Of a stretch of DNA of 7,551 nucleotides, positions 1 through 6,560 are shown one piece after another. The position numbers were made by a program, and so were the translations under genes. The notes under the pieces are model-generated. The model was not told the DNA's origin. It made no database searches and saw only the letters and a program-made list of their open reading frames with translations. Within the stretch, counting starts at the first letter, position 1; each line of letters starts with the position of its first letter. The DNA comes from an uncultured Bacteroidota bacterium (GTDB lineage Bacteria; Bacteroidota; Bacteroidia; Bacteroidales; P3), in contig CACXCY010000118.1 of the NCBI GenBank assembly GCA_902766265.1, positions 1 to 7,551 of the forward strand. The letters run 5' to 3'.

Positions 1-467
1 CCAAAGGATACCAAGCTTACGAGGATATGCTTGTCCATTACGCCATGAAGACGCTCGAGGAGGCGTATGGCGGACAGTTGCCACCTGTATCGCTCGGCGA
101 GGGTGGACGCTCGCAGAAGTGGGTGAACATTGGCGGGCAGATTGTGTCGCAACCCGACATGGAAACGCTCATCGACGACGTGGAAAAAGGTCGGATCTCA
201 TCGTGGGACGACATCCACGGGCGGCTTGACGAGCTGTGGCAGCAGTATGCCGACCAAAAGGTGCGGCACGCCTACCACACGCTGTGCTGGCTCGGCAAGA
301 CCAACACTATCGACGAGGCGGCATGGGAGCAGTACCGCCAGCGCCATGCAGCCATACTGCGCTACATCGCCGAGCAAATCGCGGCTACCCGCCACAAGGA
401 CGATGTCAATCCTTTCCGCAACATGACATATTGGGACAACGCCGAGCGCGACGCCATACTCGGATAG
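1..467 (+). CDS. DUF4954 family protein, C-terminal fragment
   Basis: The reading frame is open from the left edge (first full codon at 3) to TAG at 465-467, so this is the last ~154 residues of a longer protein; the ATG at 27 is internal. The visible part reads ...EDMLVHYAMKTLEEAYGG, then WVNIGGQIVSQPDMETLIDDVEKG, then a helical stretch ending in ILG. The WV-GG-I-----ID-LIDDVE-G block followed by W/Y-rich helices resembles, from memory, the C-terminal helical region of Bacteroidetes DUF4954 proteins (about 650 aa). Their N-terminal part is a left-handed beta-helix of the sugar-nucleotide acyltransferase type, and that part is outside the window. No biochemical function is established for the family as far as I know, so none is assigned. 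The family call rests on recalled similarity. The alternative is an unrelated helical protein. Confidence 0.75.
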   Translation, partial: KGYQAYEDMLVHYAMKTLEEAYGGQLPPVSLGEGGRSQKWVNIGGQIVSQPDMETLIDDVEKGRISSWDDIHGRLDELWQQYADQKVRHAYHTLCWLGKTNTIDEAAWEQYRQRHAAILRYIAEQIAATRHKDDVNPFRNMTYWDNAERDAILG

Positions 468-476
468 GTGTTCGGA

Positions 477-502
477 GATTTGTTATATTTGCAAAACAAA
501 TC
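477..502. promoter_or_regulatory. 8-bp inverted repeat enclosing a -7 box (operator candidate)
   Basis: GATTTGTT at 477-484 and AACAAATC at 495-502 are perfect reverse complements separated by 10 nt. The -7-like box at 484-491 lies almost entirely between the arms. A second, self-complementary octamer, TTTGCAAA, sits at 488-495. The stretch is much more AT-rich than its surroundings. A dyad over a core promoter is a typical position for a repressor operator; it could also be an RNA hairpin. Function is inference. Confidence 0.4.
484..492 (+). promoter_or_regulatory. Bacteroidetes-type -7 promoter box for the acyltransferase gene
   Basis: TATATTTGC matches the Bacteroidetes primary sigma factor -7 consensus TAnnTTTG at every fixed position. 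Transcription would begin near 497-500 and leave an untranslated leader of about 75 nt before the ATG at 573. I found no good -33 TTTG element 19-21 bp upstream, so the promoter may be weak or need an activator. Confidence 0.45.
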
Positions 503-572
503 ACCGATGGGTAGCCGCTGCTAGCATGGTGAGACAGAATGCACTATCCCACGACAAAGACATTTCCACGTC

Positions 573-1976
573 ATGAAAAAGAACATACAAGACTTCAATC
601 TTCTCTATACGATACTGCGACCTTTGGTGTGCTGGGGCACGCTGTCGCACTACAACACCTTCACCGTCCGCGGACAGGAAAACTTGCCTCGCGAGGGCGG
701 TTGCATCCTGGCGCCCTGCCATCAGCAGGCACTCATGGAACCGCTGGCAGTACTCTGCACCGTAAAGAAACCACCTGTATACGTGGCACGCGCAGACATC
801 TTCAAGCAGCCCACCATCCGCACCATATTGACGTTCCTTCGCATCATGCCCGTCTATCGCATCCGCGACGGAAGGGACACGCTATCGAAGAACACGGAGA
901 TTTTCGAGAAGTCGCGCGCCGCCGTCACCGACGGATACCCGTTCTGCATGATGGCCGAGGGACGCCATAACAACCGACACCAGCTGCTGCCGCTGGTCAA
1001 GGGCATGTTCCGCATCGCCGGCGAGACGCAGCGCCAGATGGGAAACACGCCCGTCTACATCGTGCCTGTGGGCATCGACTTTGACGAATACGAGCAGACC
1101 TACGCTAACGTGGTTGTGAACTTCGGCAAGCCCATCGCCGTGCAGCCGTTCATGGAAATCTTCGACACCAACGAGCCCGTAGCACTGAACCAGATGCGCG
1201 ACACCGTTGCAACCGCCATGCGCCAGCAGATGTACCACATCAACAGCTCGGAACACTACGAGGAAATCCATACACTCTGCAACATACTCAACAAGTCGGG
1301 ACGCCGCCGCTTCAAGCAGCGCAACACTGCGTGGGGACGTTTCGTGACACGCCAACGCATAGCCCAGACTCTGGACCGTATGGAGACCTGCGACGACAGC
1401 AACCAACAGAAATCCTTCGCCCGCCTTATGGACATCGTCCACGCATACAAGGACAACTGCTGCCAGCTCCACATCCACGAACAGAGCATCCCCGAGCACA
1501 AACACTGGGCGGCAGCGCTGCTATCCACCTTGCTTCTGGCAGCCGTTGTGGCTGCTGAGGCGATCTGTCCCCAACTGCGCTGGGCCACGCTGTTCTGTCT
1601 GGCATGCTATCCCATCATGATTATCCCCACCCACCTGATATTCGGCCGCATCATCAAAGATACGCAATTCCGCAGTTCAGTCAACTTCGGCGTGCGCCTG
1701 GTGATTGCATTCCTATACACAATCATCTTCGCCACGGTGATGTTCTGCACAGGAGGCGGCTTGTGGGGAGAGCTCATGCCTGCCATAGGCAAGAGCCCCT
1801 TGTGGGGAGTGGCAGCACTGGTGCTACCCGTCGTTCTGTCGCGCCTCAACGGAACCATAGTCGTGTGGCTCCGCAACATCTGGCAGCAATGGCGGCTGTG
1901 GGCGAAGTGTATGTTCAGCCACCGGCGCGTTGCAGAACTGCGGCAGCAATTAGATGAGATGGACAAGCTTTGGTAA
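573..1976 (+). CDS. PlsC-domain (1-acylglycerol-3-phosphate type) acyltransferase with C-terminal membrane domain
   Basis: Predicted 467-aa member of the PlsC/LPLAT superfamily, which moves an acyl chain onto a glycerophospholipid or related acceptor at the inner membrane. Visible motifs: block I at residues 49-58 (CHQQALMEPL, catalytic His50); block II with IMPVYRIRDGRD at 91-102; block III with AEGRHNNR at 128-135 (E129, G130); and VYIVPVGIDF at 161-170. The Bacteroidetes version spaces the block I acid one residue later than the classic HX4D (HQNALMDAL as I recall it); here that acid is Glu56, not Asp. A soluble helical linker runs from about 200 to 305. Four hydrophobic segments follow near 313-332, 336-355, 373-393 and 408-430, then a basic tail. 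The ATG at 573 places the first conserved block at the usual distance; there is no Shine-Dalgarno sequence, as expected in this phylum. The exact substrate is not readable from the sequence, so no gene symbol is given. Confidence 0.9.
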   Translation: MKKNIQDFNLLYTILRPLVCWGTLSHYNTFTVRGQENLPREGGCILAPCHQQALMEPLAVLCTVKKPPVYVARADIFKQPTIRTILTFLRIMPVYRIRDGRDTLSKNTEIFEKSRAAVTDGYPFCMMAEGRHNNRHQLLPLVKGMFRIAGETQRQMGNTPVYIVPVGIDFDEYEQTYANVVVNFGKPIAVQPFMEIFDTNEPVALNQMRDTVATAMRQQMYHINSSEHYEEIHTLCNILNKSGRRRFKQRNTAWGRFVTRQRIAQTLDRMETCDDSNQQKSFARLMDIVHAYKDNCCQLHIHEQSIPEHKHWAAALLSTLLLAAVVAAEAICPQLRWATLFCLACYPIMIIPTHLIFGRIIKDTQFRSSVNFGVRLVIAFLYTIIFATVMFCTGGGLWGELMPAIGKSPLWGVAALVLPVVLSRLNGTIVVWLRNIWQQWRLWAKCMFSHRRVAELRQQLDEMDKLW

Positions 1977-2034
1977 GCATATCAACGAACATCCCCGCTG
2001 CCTAACCAGCAAGCCATAGACCATATTACCGGAC

Positions 2035-3993
2035 GTGAACCTCAATCCCATATCGCATCTGGAGCGACAAGCCGTGCTCCTGAAACAGGAATTCGACTAC
2101 GAGAGAACATCCTATGAGCAATCGCTACGCTCGGGCATCAGCGGACGTATGCAGGAAAGCAACTGCCGTTATCCTGTAACTCTGCTCGCAAATAGCTATA
2201 ATGCACTCAACCAACTGGTGCTTATGGTGACATATGAGGTATCGCCCGACGAGACGGATAACGACTTTGAACCCGGCCGCCCTGTGGAATTCTTTCGTCT
2301 AGACAAGAGCGGTGATTCGGAATCACCACCCACACGGAAACCCATCGCCACCACCTGCTATGTGGAACAGGTAGGCGAAGGCACCATACAAGTGGCTGTG
2401 CCCAACAAGTCAATGTTGCAAAGCATCCGCGACACGGCAGCCAACACCCTGCTGGGATTGCAGCTATGCATCGACAGCACTTCGTTCCATGTTATGGAAG
2501 ATGCACTGCACGATGCCATGCACTCACAAAACGAGCGGTTTGTCCACCTGCGAGACACCCTCATCGGGTCATTGCAACCACGTTTCCGCAATCTGCCGCA
2601 ACTCAGTTTCCCATGGCTCAACACCAGCCAGAACGCCGCCTTGCAAAAGGTGGTCGAAGCCATGGAGGTGGCCATTATCCACGGTCCTCCAGGGACGGGT
2701 AAAACCACCACACTGGTAGACGCCGTCATCGAGACACTGCAACGCGAAACACAAGTGATGGTGTGCGCTCCAAGCAACGCCGCCGTCGACTGGATAAGCG
2801 AGCAACTCATGCGACGCGGTGTCAACGTGTTGCGCATAGGCAACCCGCTACGCATGAGCGATGAAATGCTGGCCTGCAGCTACGAGCACCGCTATGCAGC
2901 CCACCCCGACTACAGCGAGCTATGGAGCATACGCAGAGCATTGCGGGAAGGGGCTGGCGGCGAAGGCAAATCGCGTGAGAAACAGGCACGCCTGCATAAG
3001 ATGCGCACCCGCGCCACCGAACTGGAGATAAAAATAAACGCAGACCTCTTCGAACAGGCACGCGTGGTCAGCTGCACCTTGATAGGCAGCGGCTATCACA
3101 TACTGGAACACCGCCACTTCTCCACTTTGTTCATCGACGAAGCAGCCCAAGCGCTCGAACCGGCCTGCTGGGCCGCCATACTCAAGAGCGACCGCGTAGT
3201 GTTCAGCGGCGACCACCAGCAATTGCCACCCACCATCAAATGTACCGAAGCTGCCCGTGGTGGCTTGGATGTCACATTGATGCAGAAAGTGAGCCGTGAG
3301 AAACCACAATGCGTTTCCATGCTCACAATACAATATCGGATGCACCGCGACATCATGGGATTCTCGTCACAATGGTTCTACCACGGATGCCTCACCGCTG
3401 CACCCGAAGTGGGCGACAGGCAGATATCGTTGATGGACACGCCTTTGATGTGGATTGACACATCTGGCTGCGACTTTAACGAGAAAGAAAATGCCCGCAC
3501 CAACAGCAAACTGAACGCCGAAGAGGCCCGGCTTCTGATTCACACATTGCGGGACTATATTGATATGATAGGTATGGAACGCATTGTCAACGAACGAGTC
3601 GACTTCGGTATCATATCACCCTACAAAGCACAAGTGCGCCTGTTGCGTAAACTAATCAAAATGCAACGCTTCTTCCGCGTATTGAAACGTCAGATTAGCG
3701 TGAACACTGTGGATGGCTTTCAGGGACAGGAACGCGACGTAATCATCATCAGTATGGTCCGCGACAATGACTCGGGAACCATCGGCTTCCTGCGCGACCT
3801 GCGCCGCATGAACGTGGCGCTGACGCGTGCCCGAATGAAGCTTATCGTGCTTGGCAATGCTGAGACACTGAGTAAACACAAGTTCTACAACTGCTTGATA
3901 GAATATTTCAAAGAACACGGCGAATTTGTGACTTGCATGCCCGACGACGACAGTTCCTCCAATTCCTCGACCGGCAACAGAGATGCATTCTGA
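2035..3993 (+). CDS. Superfamily 1 helicase, UPF1/SMUBP2-like (AAA domain protein)
   Basis: Complete 652-aa ATP-dependent nucleic acid helicase, close to the usual length of the bacterial IGHMBP2/UPF1-like family (about 640 aa). Motifs in order: Q-motif LNTSQ with Q199; Walker A GPPGTGKT at 217-224; motif Ia VCAPSNAAVD near 243-252; Walker B DEAA at 368-371; motif III GDHQQLPPT at 392-400; QYRMH at 433-437; VDGFQGQERD at 559-568; motif VI NVALTRAR at 593-600. A charged helical insert at about 303-342 fits the stalk region between motifs Ia and II. The first ~180 residues are the beta-rich N-terminal domain; the tail (about 635-652) is Asp/Ser/Asn-rich. The start is GTG at 2035: an in-frame TAG lies at 2017-2019, and the next ATG, at 2149, would remove 38 residues that resemble the family N terminus. 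The gap of 58 bp after the acyltransferase allows cotranscription. All catalytic motifs are intact. Its cellular role in bacteria, DNA or RNA, is not known to me. Confidence 0.93.
   Translation: MNLNPISHLERQAVLLKQEFDYERTSYEQSLRSGISGRMQESNCRYPVTLLANSYNALNQLVLMVTYEVSPDETDNDFEPGRPVEFFRLDKSGDSESPPTRKPIATTCYVEQVGEGTIQVAVPNKSMLQSIRDTAANTLLGLQLCIDSTSFHVMEDALHDAMHSQNERFVHLRDTLIGSLQPRFRNLPQLSFPWLNTSQNAALQKVVEAMEVAIIHGPPGTGKTTTLVDAVIETLQRETQVMVCAPSNAAVDWISEQLMRRGVNVLRIGNPLRMSDEMLACSYEHRYAAHPDYSELWSIRRALREGAGGEGKSREKQARLHKMRTRATELEIKINADLFEQARVVSCTLIGSGYHILEHRHFSTLFIDEAAQALEPACWAAILKSDRVVFSGDHQQLPPTIKCTEAARGGLDVTLMQKVSREKPQCVSMLTIQYRMHRDIMGFSSQWFYHGCLTAAPEVGDRQISLMDTPLMWIDTSGCDFNEKENARTNSKLNAEEARLLIHTLRDYIDMIGMERIVNERVDFGIISPYKAQVRLLRKLIKMQRFFRVLKRQISVNTVDGFQGQERDVIIISMVRDNDSGTIGFLRDLRRMNVALTRARMKLIVLGNAETLSKHKFYNCLIEYFKEHGEFVTCMPDDDSSSNSSTGNRDAF
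2311..2327. repeat. 17-bp palindrome inside the helicase gene
   Basis: GGTGATTC at 2311-2318 and GAATCACC at 2320-2327 are perfect 8-bp arms around a single G. It lies in codons for a Gly/Asp/Ser/Pro-rich, probably loop-like stretch (SGDSESPPT) of the N-terminal domain. It may be a chance dyad or a protein-binding site; nothing else here favours one over the other. Confidence 0.5.
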
Positions 3994-4057
3994 ACCGCAA
4001 CATACTTTTTTCATCGACGATACGTTATATGTCGTAGTTATTTAAACACCTTACACC

Positions 4058-4885
4058 ATGAAACATTTGACAACCATCCTCGGTATTGCCGCCATGCTTT
4101 GCTTCGCAGCATGTGAGAAAGAAGAGGAAAGTCCTTCGAACAACAGCAATAACAGCAACAGTTCCACGCCATACAACATTACGTTCACCGTCAATGCTGT
4201 TGAAGAAACAGGCAGCGACTGGGCTACCGTGTCGGCTTCCATACATGGCGACTTCCCCGAGAACTTCGACCCGCAGACTGCTTTTGCCGGTGCCTCTGCA
4301 GGATTCTGCTACTGCCTTGCCGACCAAGGCGACCCTGTATGGGATAGCACAACGCAGAACTATATCGACTGCATGGACGACGCCATACGTCACGAGGGGC
4401 ACAGCATGAGCGGCACCATTTATCAACTGGACAGTGAAACAAGCTACAAAGTGCGTGCCTATCTGCGCATGGGTGACGGCCTCATATATTATAGTACCAA
4501 CACCATCACTTTCACCACGCTCGACGATGAAGACGTGGCTGACTGGATGGGTGCCTACCTCACCATTGACACTGTAACCTCTGTCGGTGGCAATTGGGCC
4601 GAGTTCAACGGCAACTTCCACGCTACCGTCACCGAGCCGCGTTTCTATTATGATGACATGGAAGTCGGTTTCGTCTATTGCGACGCTGCCGCGGGCACTC
4701 CTGACTATGCCAACCACTCGCACATCGCCGGCACTCCCAGCTGGAGCAACGGCGGCGCCTTCAGCGGACGTGCGTCCAACCTGAGCGGCAACACTTCCTA
4801 CCGTGTGCGCTCCTACGCCATTTGGCACAACGACACCATCTACAGCAACGACTGCAGATCCTTCACCACGACAAACGCGAAATAG
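4058..4885 (+). CDS. Probable surface-exposed lipoprotein with two tandem FN3-like repeats
   Basis: 275-aa exported lipoprotein of unknown function. Residues 1-19 form a lipoprotein signal peptide: K2/H3, a hydrophobic core, and FAAC ending at Cys19, the expected lipidation site. EKEEE follows at 20-24; an acidic run just after the cysteine resembles the Bacteroidetes signal that sends lipoproteins to the cell surface. An Asn/Ser-rich linker spans 27-36. The rest holds two divergent copies of one beta-sandwich-like module. Module 1 (about 41-154) has GFCYC at 82-86, YKVRAY at 130-135 and FTT at 152-154. Module 2 (about 167-271) has GFVYC at 204-208, YRVRSY at 248-253 and FTT at 269-271. The pattern Y-V-R-(A/S)-Y ... 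FTT is typical of fibronectin type III-like repeats in Bacteroidetes surface proteins. No catalytic motif is visible; binding or adhesion is only a guess. A terminator follows 25 bp after the stop, so it ends its own transcription unit. Confidence 0.85.
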   Translation: MKHLTTILGIAAMLCFAACEKEEESPSNNSNNSNSSTPYNITFTVNAVEETGSDWATVSASIHGDFPENFDPQTAFAGASAGFCYCLADQGDPVWDSTTQNYIDCMDDAIRHEGHSMSGTIYQLDSETSYKVRAYLRMGDGLIYYSTNTITFTTLDDEDVADWMGAYLTIDTVTSVGGNWAEFNGNFHATVTEPRFYYDDMEVGFVYCDAAAGTPDYANHSHIAGTPSWSNGGAFSGRASNLSGNTSYRVRSYAIWHNDTIYSNDCRSFTTTNAK

Positions 4886-4910
4886 CGACTGTATACAACG
4901 CAGCCATTCG

Positions 4911-4940
4911 GAGGTGTCCTGACCGGGCACCTCTGTTTTT
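4911..4940 (+). terminator. Rho-independent terminator after the lipoprotein gene
   Basis: GAGGTGTCC (4911-4919) pairs with GGGCACCTC (4925-4933) across a 5-nt loop TGACC, giving a 9-bp GC-rich stem with one G-T pair. It is followed by TGTTTTT at 4934-4940. This is a textbook intrinsic terminator for the lipoprotein transcript. It ends only 15 nt before the MATE start codon, so it also lies in, or directly upstream of, the MATE leader. Confidence 0.85.
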
Positions 4941-4955
4941 GCACACTGCTCACCT

Positions 4956-6344
4956 ATGTACGACAACCGAGACCATCTGGATTTTGGGAATGCCGATATT
5001 CCAAAGCTCTTCCGCAGCATCTTCGTCCCGACGCTGCTCGGCATGCTGTTCAACATGGCGTTCCTGCTTACGGACGGCATCTTCATCGGGCACGGGATAG
5101 GCGCCTATGGACTGGCCAGCGTCAATCTCATCGGGCCGATTATGATGGTCATCAACGGCACCGGCATGATGTTCGGCATCGGCGCTTCGGTGGTGGCGGC
5201 TATCCATCTGGCACAAAACAACGTCAAGGCAGCCCGCATCAATGTGACGCAGGCGTTCATGGCGGCAGCGGCGATTGGGGCGTTGATGCTCGTCATCTTC
5301 TATCTGTTTCCCAATGCGACGCTCCGCCTGTTAGGGGTCAGCGCTCCGCTCTTCGCGGCGACGAGGACGTACTATCTCTGGTTCATTCCCACTTGCGTGC
5401 TGCTGCTCATCGAGACGCTCGGTCTCTTTGTCATCCGCCTTGACGGTTCGCCGGTCTATGCCATGCTGTCGAACATCATTCCGGCGATGGCCAACATTCT
5501 GTTCGACTACCTGTTCATCTTCCCTTGCCGGTGGGGACTGGCGGGTGCTGCCTTGGCCACCGACCTTGGCGGCCTGATAGGCGTGGGAATGGTGGGATAC
5601 TACATGCTGTTTCGTGCGAAATCGCTGAAACTCTACCGTCTCAAAAGCACGGCGACCAGCATTCGCCTCTCGCTACGCAACGTCGTGAAGATGGCTCAGG
5701 TGGGCTTCTCCGGATTTGTCGGCGAGTTGGCGATGGCGGTGCTGATGATGACGGGCAACATCATGTTTGGACGCTATCTGGGCGACGACGGCATTGCGGC
5801 CTTCAGCGTGGCGTGCTACCTGTTTCCGCTCATCTTCATGACCTATAGCGCCATTGCCCAGTCGGCGCAGCCCATCATCAGTTTCAACCACGGGGCGGGC
5901 AACAGGTCGCGGGTGTGGAAGACGCTGCGGCACATCATCTTCACGGCCATGGCGATGGGGGGCGCGGTGACGCTGGCATTCGTGCTGCTGGCGCCCGTGG
6001 TCATACGCATCTTCATCACTCCCGACAGTGCCTCCTACGCGCTTGCGGCACGGGGGCTGCCGTTCTTTGCGGCGGGCTTCGTGTTTATGGCGGTGAACCT
6101 TTGCACCATCGGCTACCTGCAGGGGGTGGCGCGCAACCGCGCGTCGACGCTGCTCACCCTCCTGCGCGGCGTGGTCTTCATGGCTGCCGCTTTCGTTGTA
6201 CTGCCACACTGGATGGGCACCGTCGGCCTCTGGCTTGCCGAGCCCGCCGCCGAGTTGCTCACCTTGCTCGTCATCCTGGCCGCATGGGGACTCTCCCGAG
6301 GGAAAATGGGACGCTCCTCCACGGTTTCAGAAAAACAACTGTAA
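4956..6344 (+). CDS. MATE family efflux transporter
   Basis: 462-aa inner-membrane antiporter predicted to export drugs, dyes or metabolites using a Na+ or H+ gradient. It is almost entirely hydrophobic, about 12 helices in two MATE halves (roughly 18-220 and 240-450). Family signatures: P25...F39-T-D40-G-I-F-I-G with G-L-A-S-V-N in the first half; SNIIPAMANILFDYLFIF at 172-189; the half-2 hallmark ISFNHGAGN at 308-316; and the late GYLQGVARNRAS segment at 386-397. Length is normal for the family and no frame break is seen. The overall look is nearest to MepA-like bacterial MATE proteins, but the substrate cannot be read from sequence. The ATG at 4956 gives a normal short cytoplasmic N terminus; no Shine-Dalgarno is present. 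The upstream terminator leaves little room for a conventional promoter. The gene converges with the hydrogenase-like gene. Confidence 0.94.
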   Translation: MYDNRDHLDFGNADIPKLFRSIFVPTLLGMLFNMAFLLTDGIFIGHGIGAYGLASVNLIGPIMMVINGTGMMFGIGASVVAAIHLAQNNVKAARINVTQAFMAAAAIGALMLVIFYLFPNATLRLLGVSAPLFAATRTYYLWFIPTCVLLLIETLGLFVIRLDGSPVYAMLSNIIPAMANILFDYLFIFPCRWGLAGAALATDLGGLIGVGMVGYYMLFRAKSLKLYRLKSTATSIRLSLRNVVKMAQVGFSGFVGELAMAVLMMTGNIMFGRYLGDDGIAAFSVACYLFPLIFMTYSAIAQSAQPIISFNHGAGNRSRVWKTLRHIIFTAMAMGGAVTLAFVLLAPVVIRIFITPDSASYALAARGLPFFAAGFVFMAVNLCTIGYLQGVARNRASTLLTLLRGVVFMAAAFVVLPHWMGTVGLWLAEPAAELLTLLVILAAWGLSRGKMGRSSTVSEKQL

Positions 6345-6386
6345 ATCAAACACTAACAAAGCAGCCAATTTTCTTAGTAATCAAGC

Positions 6387-6418
6387 AGGCACCTTTCTTA
6401 CTAATCAAGGGGGTGCCT
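6387..6418. terminator. Candidate terminator hairpin formed between repeat copies 1 and 2
   Basis: AGGCACC at 6387-6393 pairs with GGTGCCT at 6412-6418 (7 bp) across an 18-nt loop, followed by the T-rich start of the next copy. The same GGTGCC occurs again in copy 4 (6460-6465), giving a longer alternative. It lies 43 nt after the MATE stop. The loop is large and the T tract is interrupted, so termination here is only a suggestion. Confidence 0.3.
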
Positions 6419-6439
6419 TCCTTAGTAATCAAGCATACG

Positions 6440-6458
6440 GCTTTCTTAGTAAGAAAGC
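6440..6458. repeat. 19-bp palindrome in repeat copy 4
   Basis: GCTTTCTTA (6440-6448) and TAAGAAAGC (6450-6458) are perfect 9-bp arms around one G. The symmetry arises because copy 4 carries AGAAAG where most copies have ATCAAG. Copy 6 has the similar change (CTTTCT ... GGAAAG, with one T-G pair), so two copies form internal dyads and the others do not. Confidence 0.7.
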
Positions 6459-6560
6459 AGGTGCCTTTCTTAGTAATCAAGCAGGCGGCTTTCTTAGCAG
6501 GAAAGTCGGCACATTTCTTAGCGTACAGAAATACAACGATTTACTCTTTGCAGAGAGATG

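Larger units (their letters stand above)
6370..6520. repeat. 24-bp tandem repeat array between convergent genes
   Basis: The heptamer TTTCTTA (TTCCTTA in copy 3) begins at 6370, 6394, 6418, 6442, 6466, 6490 and 6514, an exact 24-bp period with no indel. The unit is a core close to TTTCTTAGTAATCAAG followed by a more variable GC-rich 8-mer (for example CAGGCACC, GGGGGTGCC-like, CATACGGC, CAGGCGGC). Copies 1, 2, 3 and 5 are closest; copies 4 and 6 change ATCAAG to AGAAAG or GGAAAG; copy 7 keeps only its first 8 bases. A degenerate half copy can be seen just upstream at about 6354-6369. Because 24 is a multiple of 3, every frame repeats as an octad: one plus frame reads like FLSNQAG-x repeats and another like FLVIKQA-x. 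The MATE frame instead hits TAG and/or TAA in each copy, and the hydrogenase frame hits TGA in copies 1, 2, 3 and 5. No spacers, so not CRISPR. The array fills most of the 216-bp gap. Confidence 0.95.

Noticed and set aside
539..970. Plus-strand open frame starting before the acyltransferase gene
   Set aside because: Overlaps the acyltransferase in another frame; His/Arg/Pro-rich product typical of an out-of-frame reading.
882..1505. Minus-strand open frame (207 codons) inside the acyltransferase gene
   Set aside because: Fully antisense to a gene with recognised motifs; no motif of its own.
4006..4046. Terminator or promoter between the helicase and lipoprotein genes
   Set aside because: The T run at 4006-4011 has no GC stem before it, and TACGTTAT at 4021-4028 matches only four of six fixed -7 positions with no -33 box; a promoter is likely here but I cannot place it.
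4025..5086. Long minus-strand open frame (353 codons) across the lipoprotein gene
   Set aside because: It is antisense to a gene with a clear signal peptide and repeats, covers the terminator, and gives a low-complexity Val/Gly/Ala-rich product with no motif; it reflects the GC-rich codon use of the plus strand.
5673..6209. Minus-strand open frame (178 codons) inside the MATE gene
   Set aside because: Antisense shadow rich in His/Arg/Gln with no domain; MATE coding evidence is strong.
6370..6520. 24-bp array as a CRISPR
   Set aside because: The repeats abut directly with no unique spacers and no cas genes are present.
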